A stretch of 64,000 nucleotides of DNA from Leptospiraceae bacterium (GCA_016711485.1 JADJSX010000009.1:186001-250000); one strand, 5' to 3'. Counted from the first letter of the stretch, positions 53,512 through 63,465 are shown. Notes: generated from the letters alone by a model not told the origin. Made by a program: numbers and translations.

Positions 53512-54219
53512 ATGAAAATAATTATTTTACTAATTGTAAGTTTGGGAATTGTTTATTGCGGAAAAGCAACTGAGACGAATAAGGAAAGTAAAAGTACTTT
53601 AAAATTCGTTATTGGAGACGTTGAAATTGCGAACGCAGGCACAAAAAAAGTAGCTAAAAAAGATGATACTATCTCGGAAGGCGATGTAATTATAACAGGA
53701 GCAAAATCAGCGGCTATAGTTGAATTTGCGGAGAATGCGGGGTCTGTAGAAATTCAACAAAATTCCGAATTTGTGGTAAACAAATTTAACGCAAAAGAAC
53801 AAGAGCTTATTTCTAAGAGCGGTAGTTTCTGGTTAAACGCTAAAAAACTTAGAAAAGATACCAATTTTAATGTGATTATGCCAACGTCTGTTGCCGGTAT
53901 CCGAGGAACATCTATCTATGCTTATGAGCTAAAGGAAGCAGGTATAACAGGCATTTGCCACTGTCAAGGTGCGGTAGACTTCAAAGAGAACTCTTCCCAT
54001 TATTCTGGAAGCCATGATAGTGATTATTTAGTAGTTACGAAGGCCGGAAAAACGATTGTGCTAACACCCGATGATTTCCAAAAAGCAGGAATCCAAACCG
54101 ATAATGCTCATAATCATAGTATGTTAGAAAATAGCCCTCTCGGAAAACAAATGAATTTAAATTCAGAAACTGTTAAAAAAGTGAATGAGTTAGTACTTAA
54201 TAAATTTTCGGAGAAATAA
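53512..54219 (+). CDS. FecR-domain lipoprotein
   Basis: 235 residues. Lipobox GIVYCGKA with Cys at about 17; the FecR-type domain (about 30-150: VIGDVEIANAG, ISEGDVIITGAKSAAIVEF, NSEFVVNKF, TSVAGIRGTSIY) is the form found without an attached sigma factor in many spirochaetes and delta-proteobacteria. A Cys-x-Cys pair (CHCQG) interrupts the last part. Perhaps a surface or envelope sensor; no function assigned. It stands alone and is followed by a repeat palindrome. Confidence 0.82.
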   Translation: MKIIILLIVSLGIVYCGKATETNKESKSTLKFVIGDVEIANAGTKKVAKKDDTISEGDVIITGAKSAAIVEFAENAGSVEIQQNSEFVVNKFNAKEQELISKSGSFWLNAKKLRKDTNFNVIMPTSVAGIRGTSIYAYELKEAGITGICHCQGAVDFKENSSHYSGSHDSDYLVVTKAGKTIVLTPDDFQKAGIQTDNAHNHSMLENSPLGKQMNLNSETVKKVNELVLNKFSEK

Positions 54220-54241
54220 AAAGTAAGCTTTTTAGTATAGT

Positions 54242-54295
54242 GATCGTAAGGACTTGATTAATTGTAAGGACTAGATTAATCAAGTCCTTACAATC
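54242..54295. repeat. Palindromic repeat related to that inside the kinase fragment
   Basis: 21-bp arms (GATCGTAAGGACTTGATTAAT and its complement with one mismatch, 54242-54262 and 54275-54295) around a short loop, plus an overlapping near-palindrome at 54263-54292. It sits between two convergent genes and may serve as a terminator. It shares the GTAAGGACTTGATTAAT core with 13785-13826. Confidence 0.8.
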
Positions 54296-54320
54296 GACCT
54301 ACAGTAGAGGCATCATCCGA

Positions 54321-56498
54321 TTACGCGATAAACAACATCTCTGAATAAGTTGGTATTGGCCAATACTTTGTATCGATTTTTGTTTCCAAAGCATCCGCTA
54401 CTTCTCTTACAGCATTCATCTTAGGAATAACGCTATCACGGAAGTGTTGTGCATGTTTTAGAACATCCTCATCTGCATGGTCAAGTGCCTTTTCAAGTTC
54501 ATCTAACTTTGCTCCGAGGGACTCGTTTAAACTTGCAATTTCTTTTAGAGTTGCAATTTGTCCTTTAACAGCACCTTCCCCTAACAAAGCTTTTGTTTCG
54601 GAAATAGCTTTAGCTAAATCACCTTGGTATTGAATAGAAGCAGGTAAAATTTGAATTCTTCCCATTTCTAAAGTACATTGACCTTCTTGATTAATGGTTT
54701 TGTTGTACCCTTCTAAAACAATCGAGTAACGACTTTCAACTTCTCTAGGACTTAGAACTTTATATTTATCAAAAAGAGCAATGTTTTCTTTTGTGATTAA
54801 AGCTGGCATTGCATCCACTAGAGTTTTAAAGTTTGGCAAACCTCGTTTAGCCGCTTCGTTTTTCCAATCGTCAGTGTAGTTATCCCCGTTAAATACAATT
54901 CTCTTGTGTTGTTTAATTGTATCTGTTAGGACTTTTTGGACTCCCTTTTCAAGAGTTGCTCCACCTTTGATTTCTGCTTCTAGAGCAGTAGCCATTTCAT
55001 CTAACGCTTCTGCAACGAATGTGTTGAGGAAAGTGTTTGGATATCCAAGAGATAAAGAAGATGGAACTGCACGGAATTCGAACTTATTTCCTGTGAACGC
55101 AAACGGAGAGGTTCTGTTTCTATCTGTTGTATCTTTTGGAAGAGGAGGAAGTGTAGATACGCCTATTTCCATGTATCCGCCAGCAGTAGAAGACTTAGCA
55201 GGACCTTTTTCGATTTGTTCCATGATGTCAGTCAATTGTGTTCCTAGGAAAATGGAAATAATTGCCGGCGGTGCTTCGTTAGCACCTAGACGGTGGTCGT
55301 TTCCTGCGTTAGAAATAGCAACTCGTAGAAGATCACCATGTTTATCCACAGCTTTGATAGTAGCAGCTAAGAAAAATAAAAACTGTGCGTTATCATGTGG
55401 ATTATCGCCTGGCTCAAGAAGGTTTTGTCCGTCGTTAGATGACATAGACCAGTTGTTATGTTTTCCAGAACCATTTACACCTTTGAAAGGTTTTTCATGG
55501 AGAAGACACGCCAAACCATGTTTATTCGCTACTTTTTTAAGAACGTCCATAACTAATTGGTTATGATCGAGAGAAATATTAGTGGTCGCAAAAATAGGAG
55601 CCATTTCATACTGAGAAGGAGCAACTTCATTGTGGCGGGTTTTCGCATTTACCCCGAGTAACCAAAGTTCTGCTTCCAATTCTTTCATGAATTCAAAAAT
55701 TCTTGGTTTGATTGATCCAAAATAATGATCTTCTGACTCTTGTCCTTTAGGAGGTTTTGCACCAAAAAGTGTACGACCTGTTAAAATTAAATCTTGTCTC
55801 ATATTGAAGAAATTTTTATCGATACAAAAGTATTCTTGTTCAGGACCAACAGTAGTAGTAACGCGAGTAGCCGTTTTATTTCCAAATAGTCTTAAAACTC
55901 TAAGTGCTTGTTCCGAAAGAACGTCCATAGAGCGCAAAAGTGGAGTTTTTTGGTCTAATGCTTCTCCAGTGTAGGAACAAAATGCGGTTGGAATAACTAA
56001 AGTTGTATCTCTAATAAAAGCTGGAGAAGTAGCATCCCATGCGGTATATCCACGAGCTTCGAAAGTAGCACGAATTCCTCCAGATGGAAAAGAAGAAGCA
56101 TCAGGCTCACCCTTAACTAACTCTTTTCCACTGAATTCCATAATTACCGTTCCACCGTCTTGTGGGCTGATAAAAGAATCATGTTTTTCAGCTGTTAATC
56201 CGGTAAGTGGGTGAAACCAGTGGGTGTAGTGAGTAGCACCATTCTCAAGTGCCCAATCTTTCATTGCATTGGCTACAATGTCAGCAACTTCTGGTTCAAG
56301 TGGTTTCCCTTCATTGATTGTTTTTTTTAGGGATTTAAAGATACTTTTTGGCAATCGATCCGCCATTACTTTGGCATTAAACACTTTGCTTCCGAAAAGC
56401 TCTGGGACGGGGGTGTCAATAAAGTCAAAACCAGAGTCCTCTGGCATATAGTCTGTAATTCGAGAAATTGCTTCTTGTCTGGCTGTTCTGCTATTCAT
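54321..56498 (-). CDS. glnN: Type III glutamine synthetase
   Basis: 725 residues, the length of GSIII. It has family blocks VGPEQEYFC, ARHNEVAPSQYEMAP read as HNEVAPSQYEMAP, KPFKGVNGSGKHNNWSM and NDHRLGANEAPPAI, which form the metal and ATP sites. Makes glutamine from glutamate and ammonia. No adjacent ntr regulatory genes and no visible sigma-54 site upstream. An ATG-proximal ribosome site AAGGAAA supports the start. Confidence 0.96.
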   Translation of the reverse strand: MNSRTARQEAISRITDYMPEDSGFDFIDTPVPELFGSKVFNAKVMADRLPKSIFKSLKKTINEGKPLEPEVADIVANAMKDWALENGATHYTHWFHPLTGLTAEKHDSFISPQDGGTVIMEFSGKELVKGEPDASSFPSGGIRATFEARGYTAWDATSPAFIRDTTLVIPTAFCSYTGEALDQKTPLLRSMDVLSEQALRVLRLFGNKTATRVTTTVGPEQEYFCIDKNFFNMRQDLILTGRTLFGAKPPKGQESEDHYFGSIKPRIFEFMKELEAELWLLGVNAKTRHNEVAPSQYEMAPIFATTNISLDHNQLVMDVLKKVANKHGLACLLHEKPFKGVNGSGKHNNWSMSSNDGQNLLEPGDNPHDNAQFLFFLAATIKAVDKHGDLLRVAISNAGNDHRLGANEAPPAIISIFLGTQLTDIMEQIEKGPAKSSTAGGYMEIGVSTLPPLPKDTTDRNRTSPFAFTGNKFEFRAVPSSLSLGYPNTFLNTFVAEALDEMATALEAEIKGGATLEKGVQKVLTDTIKQHKRIVFNGDNYTDDWKNEAAKRGLPNFKTLVDAMPALITKENIALFDKYKVLSPREVESRYSIVLEGYNKTINQEGQCTLEMGRIQILPASIQYQGDLAKAISETKALLGEGAVKGQIATLKEIASLNESLGAKLDELEKALDHADEDVLKHAQHFRDSVIPKMNAVREVADALETKIDTKYWPIPTYSEMLFIA

Positions 56499-56641
56499 AA
56501 TTTTTCCTTAACCTTGTATTGTTATACACTTTGCACTATTTTAGGACATTCTGTTTTTGAAAATAATATTTTCCGATACAAAAACCAAAATAGGCAGATT
56601 TTACTATATATCTAGCAAATATTGTACCAGAAATTACTTAA

Positions 56642-57715
56642 CTAGCTAGATAAAACCTCACGAGCAATTACAGTTGAGCCGAATGCACAACGAATGAGGC
56701 GAGAACCCCAGATCCAGTCCCCTGTAATCCAAATATTGTTTTTTTTACAAAGTGATAGATATTCTTTGAACTTTGCATGATCCAAATTGATTTCTGTGTC
56801 CTTAAAAAGTGCAAAATCCGCTTGTGAGTATCTCCATTTATGAGTATCCATATGGTCTGGTTTTTGACTGATTAGTTCTGGTATTTCTAATAAATGAAAT
56901 ATTCTGTTAAAAAAATATTGGTTACTATTTAAAATATAATACATTGGTTTTCTATCACTGTCACACCAACGTTCCAAATTTTTAGAACTGAATGCAGTGG
57001 AAAATTGAATCGTAATTATAAGTGTATTATCTGATTCATTTTTTCGGTATTTTTCACTTTCAATGGAGATATATTCAGCTTCTTCATCTTTGAATAAGTA
57101 AGTATAATTTTTTAAGGCTTTTATTTTGTTTATAATTTCTGGAGGTAGGTTTCGCCAAATACCAGTCAAAACTAACGCAGACCTATATTCACCCCTAAAC
57201 CGAATCATATCATCCCATTGGTTCATTATCCCAGAATTTTTCAGTAAAGAAATTATCTGAGGAACAGGAGCAGCTAAAATAATTTTATCGAATAATTCCG
57301 TTTTGCCGCTTGTGAATTTTAAAAGCCATTGGAGTTCGTCAGGTTTCTTTGTTAGTATTTCTGCTTGGTGAAGTAACTCCACTCGATTTTTTGAAAGTAA
57401 TTTTTGCGATAAGTCCTGCATATAACTCGAAGGATGTAAAGAACTTGGATAGGTTTTATGAGCAGATATACTCAGGTCTGAGGCTTTTTCTTTCAAAAAT
57501 TGTAAAAAATCAAATTCACATTGTTCCCCTTTTTCAAAGTATTTGATTTTGTCTTTAAAAACGGTTGCGCCAATATCAAAGTATTCTGTATCCTTAGTAA
57601 ATCGAGTCGAAGAGCGTCCCCCAACATGTGTCGCCCGTTCAAACACAACTGCCTCTGGAATCAAACTCCCTATAACTGCACCAGTAATTCCACTTCCAAC
57701 GATTCCAATTTTCAC
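56642..57715 (-). CDS. FAD-dependent amine-oxidase/renalase-like oxidoreductase
   Basis: 357 residues. Rossmann FAD motif at the N-terminus (IGIVGSGITGAVIG, then VVFERATHVGGRSSTRF), a substrate domain with YRSALVLTGIWR, and a C-terminal WITGDWIWGSRLIRCAF block that closes the FAD site. Similar proteins are the renalase-like NAD(P)/FAD oxidoreductases. Substrate unknown. It lies between glnN and a penicillin-acylase-type gene, all on the minus strand, with gaps over 60 bp, so co-transcription is uncertain. Confidence 0.85.
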   Translation of the reverse strand: MKIGIVGSGITGAVIGSLIPEAVVFERATHVGGRSSTRFTKDTEYFDIGATVFKDKIKYFEKGEQCEFDFLQFLKEKASDLSISAHKTYPSSLHPSSYMQDLSQKLLSKNRVELLHQAEILTKKPDELQWLLKFTSGKTELFDKIILAAPVPQIISLLKNSGIMNQWDDMIRFRGEYRSALVLTGIWRNLPPEIINKIKALKNYTYLFKDEEAEYISIESEKYRKNESDNTLIITIQFSTAFSSKNLERWCDSDRKPMYYILNSNQYFFNRIFHLLEIPELISQKPDHMDTHKWRYSQADFALFKDTEINLDHAKFKEYLSLCKKNNIWITGDWIWGSRLIRCAFGSTVIAREVLSS

Positions 57716-57780
57716 AATATGGTTTTATACTTTGCAAATAGTAGATATGTCAAGTAGATAAATCAAAAACGATAGGTAGC

Positions 57781-59931
57781 TTAATTAAATTTTAAATCCT
57801 TCCCTTCTTGTCCTAAGGTTTTATACTTACCGGAAATCCAATTTTTTAAATCAGATGAATACCACTGTGAAAACCTTCTGTCCCTCGGTCCACCTGGCAT
57901 ATTGGTAATACATACGTTAGTTGACATATCAGATACAATTCGAATGGATGGGGCAAAACTAGTTTTGCGACCGGCAGCTCTGTAAATTTGTCCCTGTGAA
58001 ATGGTAGCTCTACCACCGGGCAGAGAAATTGGTCCCTTATCAAATCCTAAAAATTGAGGAAGTTTTTCTCCAAATAAAATATGGGTAAACGAAATTTTCT
58101 GCACACTTCCCCAAGTCTGAACCGGAGTATTTAGACTCTCTGCGGCTACTCGCCTATAAATCTCTTCTCTAGATTCATTTCCAAACCAAATTGATTTTTC
58201 AGACAAAAGAATATTTACGAATTTGTCATAAAAATCAACAAACACTCCTGTATCCTCTTGTAAAAAAGAAATTAACTTTTCTCCTAAATTCTTTTTTCCA
58301 AAAACCTCTTTATATAGTGCTTTATAAAATATTTCAAATAAATAAGCGCCTTTAGATTCTATATCATATAAGAAATCCCAATTTTTTAAAATACTCCCCT
58401 GCTCTGTATCAGGTAAAACTGGTTTCAAAATTTTCATAAAAATTTCTGCTTCATTCGAATAGATATCATACTGCATCTGACATATATCTTCTACGGTAAA
58501 ATTTGTTTTACTGCGAATAAGGTTTGTTATCCGATCGGCTCGATACGATCCCATTGCCATATTAATAGGTTTTATTTTGCCATATTGGTTTAAATCATTA
58601 TTAGCCGTCACAAAAAATCCTTGTTTAGGATTATAGGATTTTGGAAGATCGGCTGGAGATTCAAATCCGTTCCAGTCATTTTTTTTATTCCAACCAATGA
58701 ATGGAACAAATCCACTTGCATTTTTATTTCGTTTGGGTACCTTTCCTGTCATTTGGTAACCAATATTTCCTTCTGAATCTGCGATTACAAAGTTCCATGC
58801 AGTTTCTAAGTTTCGAATGGATTCCATCGCCTGTTTTGTATGTTTAATTTTCAATAGAGATAAAACAGCATTAACCGACATACCACCAGATTCAACACCT
58901 GCCCATAAAGAAGTAAGATAGACACCTTCTTTGTATGGATTCCCAGCTAAAGTTCCATGTTCATTTTCGTAGAATGTAATTTCTTCTGGTTTCTTTTTTT
59001 TTCGTAGGATGTTTTCTTTTCGAATTACAAATGGTTTCAATTTCCCATCTTTTAAATATTTCCCTTCTCTGCATTGTTCCATCCAAGAATCATAACCGTC
59101 TACAAATGCATAGGTAACTCCCCAACTTAGGTCTTTCGTTCTTCCAGTTAGAATTCCTGGAATTCCTGGCATACTCCCACCCATAGCAAACCAATCGTTA
59201 GTTGTTAAAATAACTTCGCACCAAACTGCTGGGAGGCGATTTATTTCCAAATGTGGGTCATTGGCTAAGATTGGTTTACCGCTCTTTGTATATTTGCCTC
59301 CGATGACCCAATTGTTTGATGCCATCATTTTAGGTGCTCCAATTGCCCAAAAAATTTCAGGCGGAATTACTTTTTCATCTAATTGAATTTTTTTGATCCA
59401 ATCAAAATTTGCTCCCCCCAAAATTCCGGGGAATAATTCGTCTAAATATTTTTTTCCTACTCCCGCTTGCACCATTTCAATAAAAAGTTTTTCTATCTCT
59501 GCCTGAGATTGTGCCAATGTTAAATAACCAATCATTCTAGAAATTAATATACAATCTTCAATCGTCCACAATTCCTTAGTCACACCGAGTAATTTCAATT
59601 CAAATGGATAAGTTTCGCTAAATCCGTCATTTACACCTGCGCAATATGAATTGAGCCAATTTCTATTTTCTGGTTCGACTTCTGATAGGGGTTTTGAAGT
59701 TCTCCCATACCAATTCATCTTTCTAAAAAAAATATCAATCGAAAGGGAAGTATCACTCGAATCAAACAGTTCAGAAAGCCTTCCCCTGCCGAGTGCTTTC
59801 ATAAATACCATCTGCATTCCCCGATCTATAGCATGAATATATCCTAACGCATACATACAGTCTTCTTGGCTATTTGCTCTTATTTTTGGGACTCCGTCTT
59901 CGGTTCTTGTGATTTTTATATTATCTCTCAT
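57781..59931 (-). CDS. Penicillin-acylase-family Ntn hydrolase
   Basis: 716 residues. The precursor has an alpha segment (RTEDGVPKIRANSQEDCMYALGY start), then the autocleavage site before Ser in MMASNNWVIGG (about 204), the SNNW start of the beta subunit, and NDPHLEINRLPAVWCEV. Family enzymes split N-acyl amides: penicillin G, acyl-homoserine lactones or other amides. Here no signal peptide is visible, whereas most members are periplasmic, so the location is uncertain. Substrate is not predictable; quorum-signal quenching is one possibility. Confidence 0.9.
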   Translation of the reverse strand: MRDNIKITRTEDGVPKIRANSQEDCMYALGYIHAIDRGMQMVFMKALGRGRLSELFDSSDTSLSIDIFFRKMNWYGRTSKPLSEVEPENRNWLNSYCAGVNDGFSETYPFELKLLGVTKELWTIEDCILISRMIGYLTLAQSQAEIEKLFIEMVQAGVGKKYLDELFPGILGGANFDWIKKIQLDEKVIPPEIFWAIGAPKMMASNNWVIGGKYTKSGKPILANDPHLEINRLPAVWCEVILTTNDWFAMGGSMPGIPGILTGRTKDLSWGVTYAFVDGYDSWMEQCREGKYLKDGKLKPFVIRKENILRKKKKPEEITFYENEHGTLAGNPYKEGVYLTSLWAGVESGGMSVNAVLSLLKIKHTKQAMESIRNLETAWNFVIADSEGNIGYQMTGKVPKRNKNASGFVPFIGWNKKNDWNGFESPADLPKSYNPKQGFFVTANNDLNQYGKIKPINMAMGSYRADRITNLIRSKTNFTVEDICQMQYDIYSNEAEIFMKILKPVLPDTEQGSILKNWDFLYDIESKGAYLFEIFYKALYKEVFGKKNLGEKLISFLQEDTGVFVDFYDKFVNILLSEKSIWFGNESREEIYRRVAAESLNTPVQTWGSVQKISFTHILFGEKLPQFLGFDKGPISLPGGRATISQGQIYRAAGRKTSFAPSIRIVSDMSTNVCITNMPGGPRDRRFSQWYSSDLKNWISGKYKTLGQEGKDLKFN

Positions 59932-60056
59932 ATTTTTTTCCTAAAGGGGATACTTCGATTTATTAAATTACTGTAGCATTCTGCAAACAATATTCTATAT
60001 TTATTTATATAAAAATGTTGTCTCAAATGAAATAGATTCAATTATAACTTAAACAC

Positions 60057-60824
60057 ATGAATATCAGAGCTTTTGGAAAAACGGATATAGGTATTATTCG
60101 GGAAAACAATGAAGATAATTTCCTAATTATGAATATTAGTACAGGAGAAGAAGGAAACTTAGAAAACCCTGTCTCCACAGATAATGGAATTTTACTTTTA
60201 GTTGCCGATGGAATGGGAGGAGCAGTCGCAGGAGAAACAGCCTCCCTTATTATGGTGACAGAATCAGCAAAATACTTACATTCCAAAAAAGCTCCCGATC
60301 CAGAAGTGGCCGCAAGAGATTGCTTATTAGTTTCCCATGAGCAATGCCACAAAATGATAAAACTAAATCCCGGTTTAATGGGTATGGGAACAGTTGCAAC
60401 AGTAGCCATTTTAAAGGAAAATAAAGTATTTATTTCTCAAATTGGGGATACAAGACTCTATATCTACCGAAACAAATCTTTACTCCAAATCACTGACGAC
60501 CAAAATTTTGTATCAGAACTAGTTCGATTGGGAATCATCACACCGGAACAAGGAATGATTCATCCGCAAAGAAATGCTGTCACCCAAGCAATAGGATCTA
60601 TCGAACCAGTCATTCCAGTTGACTATTCAGAAAACCTAGAACCAGGAGATAAGTTATTACTCTGCAGTGACGGTCTCAACGGAATGATTAGTGATTTGGA
60701 GATTCAGTTACTTTTGGAAAGTAGCGATGATTTGGAAGTTGTAATCAATAATTTAATTGATGCCGCTAAAGATAGTGGCGGTCATGATAATATTACCGTC
60801 ATATTAGCAGAGGTCACCATATAA
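60057..60824 (+). CDS. PP2C-family serine/threonine phosphatase
   Basis: 255 residues in the bacterial Stp1/PrpC form: GIIRENNEDNFL (metal Asp), VADGMGGAVAGETAS (metal Asp/Gly), ISQIGDTRLYIYRN, LLCSDGLNGMI and GGHDNITVIL. Dephosphorylates Ser/Thr-phosphorylated proteins made by Hanks-type kinases. It is 3 bp upstream of an alpha/beta hydrolase gene in the same operon. No partner kinase gene is visible in the window except the broken kinase-like fragment at 13-15 kb. Confidence 0.93.
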   Translation: MNIRAFGKTDIGIIRENNEDNFLIMNISTGEEGNLENPVSTDNGILLLVADGMGGAVAGETASLIMVTESAKYLHSKKAPDPEVAARDCLLVSHEQCHKMIKLNPGLMGMGTVATVAILKENKVFISQIGDTRLYIYRNKSLLQITDDQNFVSELVRLGIITPEQGMIHPQRNAVTQAIGSIEPVIPVDYSENLEPGDKLLLCSDGLNGMISDLEIQLLLESSDDLEVVINNLIDAAKDSGGHDNITVILAEVTI

Positions 60825-60826
60825 CA

Positions 60827-61957
60827 ATGAAGTCTTATTTCATTGATTCTATTGATGTAAAACTCCATGTTTTAGCCGATGATGCAATAGACGGAAAAGA
60901 AACAATTTTATTTTTACACGGTTATCCTGATTCATCGTCTAGCTGGTCAAAACAATTCGAATATTTTAAAGACAAATACAGAGTTGCCGCATTTGATTTA
61001 CGTGGAATCAAAAATTCATTCCAACAAAATATTCCTTCCAATTTCGATATGCAAACTCTGATGGAGGACTTAGATAACGTAATAGAATTCCTAGTCGGAA
61101 GAAATGGGAAATTACATCTTGTTGGTCACGACTGGGGATCCGTAATATCTTGGTGTTATATATCAGATCCCACCAATCTAAAAAAAATATTTACCTTTAC
61201 CGCCATTAGCTGTCCGCATCCAAAACTATTTTATAATAATGTATTTGGTAAATTATTCAGTTGGAATTTTGAAGAAATGGCGAAATCTGTCGACCAAATC
61301 ACAAAGTCTTGGTATATACTTTTATTCCAAATTCCCACTTTGCCGGAACTAATTTGGACTACCGCAGGAAATTCAATTTGGAATGCAGTTTTGAAAAAAG
61401 CTAGTGTCCCTGAATCGGATGAAATGTTCAAGTTTGACAAAGAGAAAATCCTATCCACCACACTTGGAAATATTAATTTATACAGGGATATATTAAGAAA
61501 CGGTGGTGCGGCAATTCCAGATTTACCGCTCGAAAAAGTAACTTTACCTATAAAAGTCATTATACCAGAAAATGATGTAGCTTTATCCCCAATGATATAT
61601 GAAGGGACAAAAACATACTTTGTTAACGCAGACCTACAAATACTTCAAACCAATCACTGGCCACATCGCGAAAAACCATATCATGTAAATCAAATATTAG
61701 AAAATTTTTTAAAAGATTTTATGAAAAATTCAGACATTTACTTTCATTCTGAATGGGATACGGGGAATCTTAGTTCCGGTGATATATTAATTCAGTTAAA
61801 GAAAAAAATCGCAGATTTAAATCCAGGGAATATTCTAAAACTCAAAACAAAAGAGTCAAGTTTGAAAGATGCTTTATTTTCTTGGTCACTATTAACAGGA
61901 AACCAACTTTTAAAGTCAAAAGAATCAGAATTTTACATTAAACGAAAGCAGAAATAA
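60827..61957 (+). CDS. Alpha/beta hydrolase, epoxide-hydrolase/dehalogenase-like
   Basis: 376 residues. Nucleophile elbow GHDWGS (Asp at about 105), oxyanion HGYPDSSSSW and catalytic His in NHWPHREKP (about 282). The D-W-G pattern places it with epoxide hydrolases and haloalkane dehalogenases rather than esterases. A 90-residue C-terminal tail (about 288-376) with no known domain is extra. It follows a PP2C phosphatase by 2 bp. Substrate unknown. Confidence 0.88.
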   Translation: MKSYFIDSIDVKLHVLADDAIDGKETILFLHGYPDSSSSWSKQFEYFKDKYRVAAFDLRGIKNSFQQNIPSNFDMQTLMEDLDNVIEFLVGRNGKLHLVGHDWGSVISWCYISDPTNLKKIFTFTAISCPHPKLFYNNVFGKLFSWNFEEMAKSVDQITKSWYILLFQIPTLPELIWTTAGNSIWNAVLKKASVPESDEMFKFDKEKILSTTLGNINLYRDILRNGGAAIPDLPLEKVTLPIKVIIPENDVALSPMIYEGTKTYFVNADLQILQTNHWPHREKPYHVNQILENFLKDFMKNSDIYFHSEWDTGNLSSGDILIQLKKKIADLNPGNILKLKTKESSLKDALFSWSLLTGNQLLKSKESEFYIKRKQK

Positions 61958-61993
61958 AAAACGCGAATAATTCTTTCGAACTACTCGCGTTTT
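61958..61993 (-). terminator. Terminator hairpin of the small lipoprotein gene
   Basis: On the minus strand the transcript forms a 14-bp stem closed by a GAAA tetraloop (AACGCGAGTAGTTC with GAATTATTCGCGTT, two G-U pairs), followed by T6. On the plus strand the two G-U positions become A-C mismatches, but it can still end the hydrolase transcript. Confidence 0.8.
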
Positions 61994-62020
61994 AGTTTTT
62001 AACAATTAACTATTTATTAA

Positions 62021-62185
62021 TTATTTTTTAACAGGTGCTTTAGCAGGTGTTTTAGCAGGTGCTGGTGCAGGTTCTGCTGCTTTAGTTTCTGCAGGTGCAG
62101 CTGGAGTTGTTTCTTCTGGTGTAGAAGAGCAATATCCTAAGCTGATAATTAATACTACTAGTAATGAAGCGATAATTTTTTTCAT
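62021..62185 (-). CDS. Small Ala/Pro-rich lipoprotein (54 aa)
   Basis: ATG 62185 with a strong ribosome site AAGGAGA. The signal MKKIIASLLVVLIISLGYCSS has the lipobox LGYC with Cys at 19. The 36-residue mature part is an alternating Ala/Pro/Glu/Lys run (ETKAAEPAPAPAKTPAKAP) of the kind that reaches across the periplasm or binds the cell wall. The total length of 54 residues is below usual gene-finder limits. It has its own terminator and AT-rich promoter region. Function unknown. Confidence 0.75.
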   Translation of the reverse strand: MKKIIASLLVVLIISLGYCSSTPEETTPAAPAETKAAEPAPAPAKTPAKAPVKK

Positions 62186-62289
62186 TAAATGTCTCCTTAT
62201 GGTTTAAAGGTACTATTTTTAACCTATGCTATTTAATCAACTTTATTTTTATATTCAGCAAAGTTTTCTTTCGAATAAATAAGTACCAA

Positions 62290-63465
62290 TTAATATTTCT
62301 CTAAGTAACTTCGGATTATTTCCTTTAGAAGAATCAGCCCATTTCCTAAAGAATCTTCATCAAAATCAAATTTGGAACTGTGATGAGGATTCGTGAATCC
62401 TTTTTGGTAATTTCGAGAACCTATAAAAAAATAACAACCTGGAACTTTTAACAAAAAGGCAGAAAAATCCTCTCCGCCCATCGTTCTCACTTCTTCTTCT
62501 GTAACCGAATCTTTTCCTAAAATTTTATAAGCTGCATTTCTAACGATATCCGCCATAGCAGGATTATTAATAGTTGGTTTATCTACACGTTTATATTCAA
62601 TATCGACCTTTGCGCCAAAACTTTCCGCCACACCGTTTACAATTTTCTTTAATTTCTCGGGCACTTCTTCGTAAACTTTTTTAGAATAGGTGCGAACAGT
62701 TCCTGTCATTACAACTGATTCGGAAATTACATTAAATGCATTTCCTCCATGAATACTTCCTACAGTCACAACACATGGTTCGAGAGGATCCACGGATCTA
62801 GATACAATCGTTTGCAGAGCAGTGATAATATGAGCAGAAACTACTATTGGATCTACAGTATGTTGTGGCATAGCCCCATGTCCACTAACTCCCACTACAG
62901 TAATTTTAAACTCATCAACAGATGCCATCATAGTGCCATCGACAACTCCCACTTTGCCTATCTCCACATGATTCCAAACATGAAGTGCGAATGCAGCATC
63001 AACTTGATACTTTTCCAGTATACCTTCTTCGATCATCTTATCAGCCCCACTTCCCCCTTCTTCGGCAGGTTGAAAGACTAATAACACTTTGCCTCTTGGT
63101 ATTATCAATTGAATATCCTGTTTAATTTCTTCCGCAAGGCCCATTAAAATTGCAGTATGACCATCGTGTCCGCAGGCATGCATTATTCCGGGAGTTTGCG
63201 AAACATAATCAGTAGTATTCTCCTCAAAAATTGGAAGAGCATCCATATCAGCTCTGACTAATACTGTTTTGCCGGGTATGCCAGAGTCGATCAAAGACAC
63301 AATTCCAGTTTTTGCTATTTTATCTTGAAAGCTAAGTCCTAACTTTTTTAAATGTGATTTCACGAATTGAGCCGTATTTTCTTCTTCATACTTAAGCTCA
63401 GGTCTGCTATGAATAGCTCTTCTATACTTTACTAATTCTTTTTTTCTATCCTCTGATATATTCAT
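62290..63465 (-). CDS. M20D-family amidohydrolase (N-acyl amino acid hydrolase)
   Basis: 391 residues. Metal ligands and catalytic residues in RADMDALPIFEE, MHACGHDGHTAIL and PAEEGGSGADKMIEEG; the C-terminus has the TMGGEDFSAFL and HHSSKFDFDE blocks of the HipO/IAA-amino-acid hydrolase group. Cleaves N-acyl (for example N-acetyl or hippurate-type) amino acids. Cytoplasmic. It lies 76 bp downstream of queF on the same strand and has a ribosome site AGGAGA. The acyl group is not predictable. Confidence 0.92.
   Translation of the reverse strand: MNISEDRKKELVKYRRAIHSRPELKYEEENTAQFVKSHLKKLGLSFQDKIAKTGIVSLIDSGIPGKTVLVRADMDALPIFEENTTDYVSQTPGIMHACGHDGHTAILMGLAEEIKQDIQLIIPRGKVLLVFQPAEEGGSGADKMIEEGILEKYQVDAAFALHVWNHVEIGKVGVVDGTMMASVDEFKITVVGVSGHGAMPQHTVDPIVVSAHIITALQTIVSRSVDPLEPCVVTVGSIHGGNAFNVISESVVMTGTVRTYSKKVYEEVPEKLKKIVNGVAESFGAKVDIEYKRVDKPTINNPAMADIVRNAAYKILGKDSVTEEEVRTMGGEDFSAFLLKVPGCYFFIGSRNYQKGFTNPHHSSKFDFDEDSLGNGLILLKEIIRSYLEKY

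Noticed and set aside
54904..55566. 220-residue plus-strand ORF antisense to glnN
   Set aside because: The coding signal clearly belongs to glnN with all its motifs; the opposite frame is open by codon bias only.
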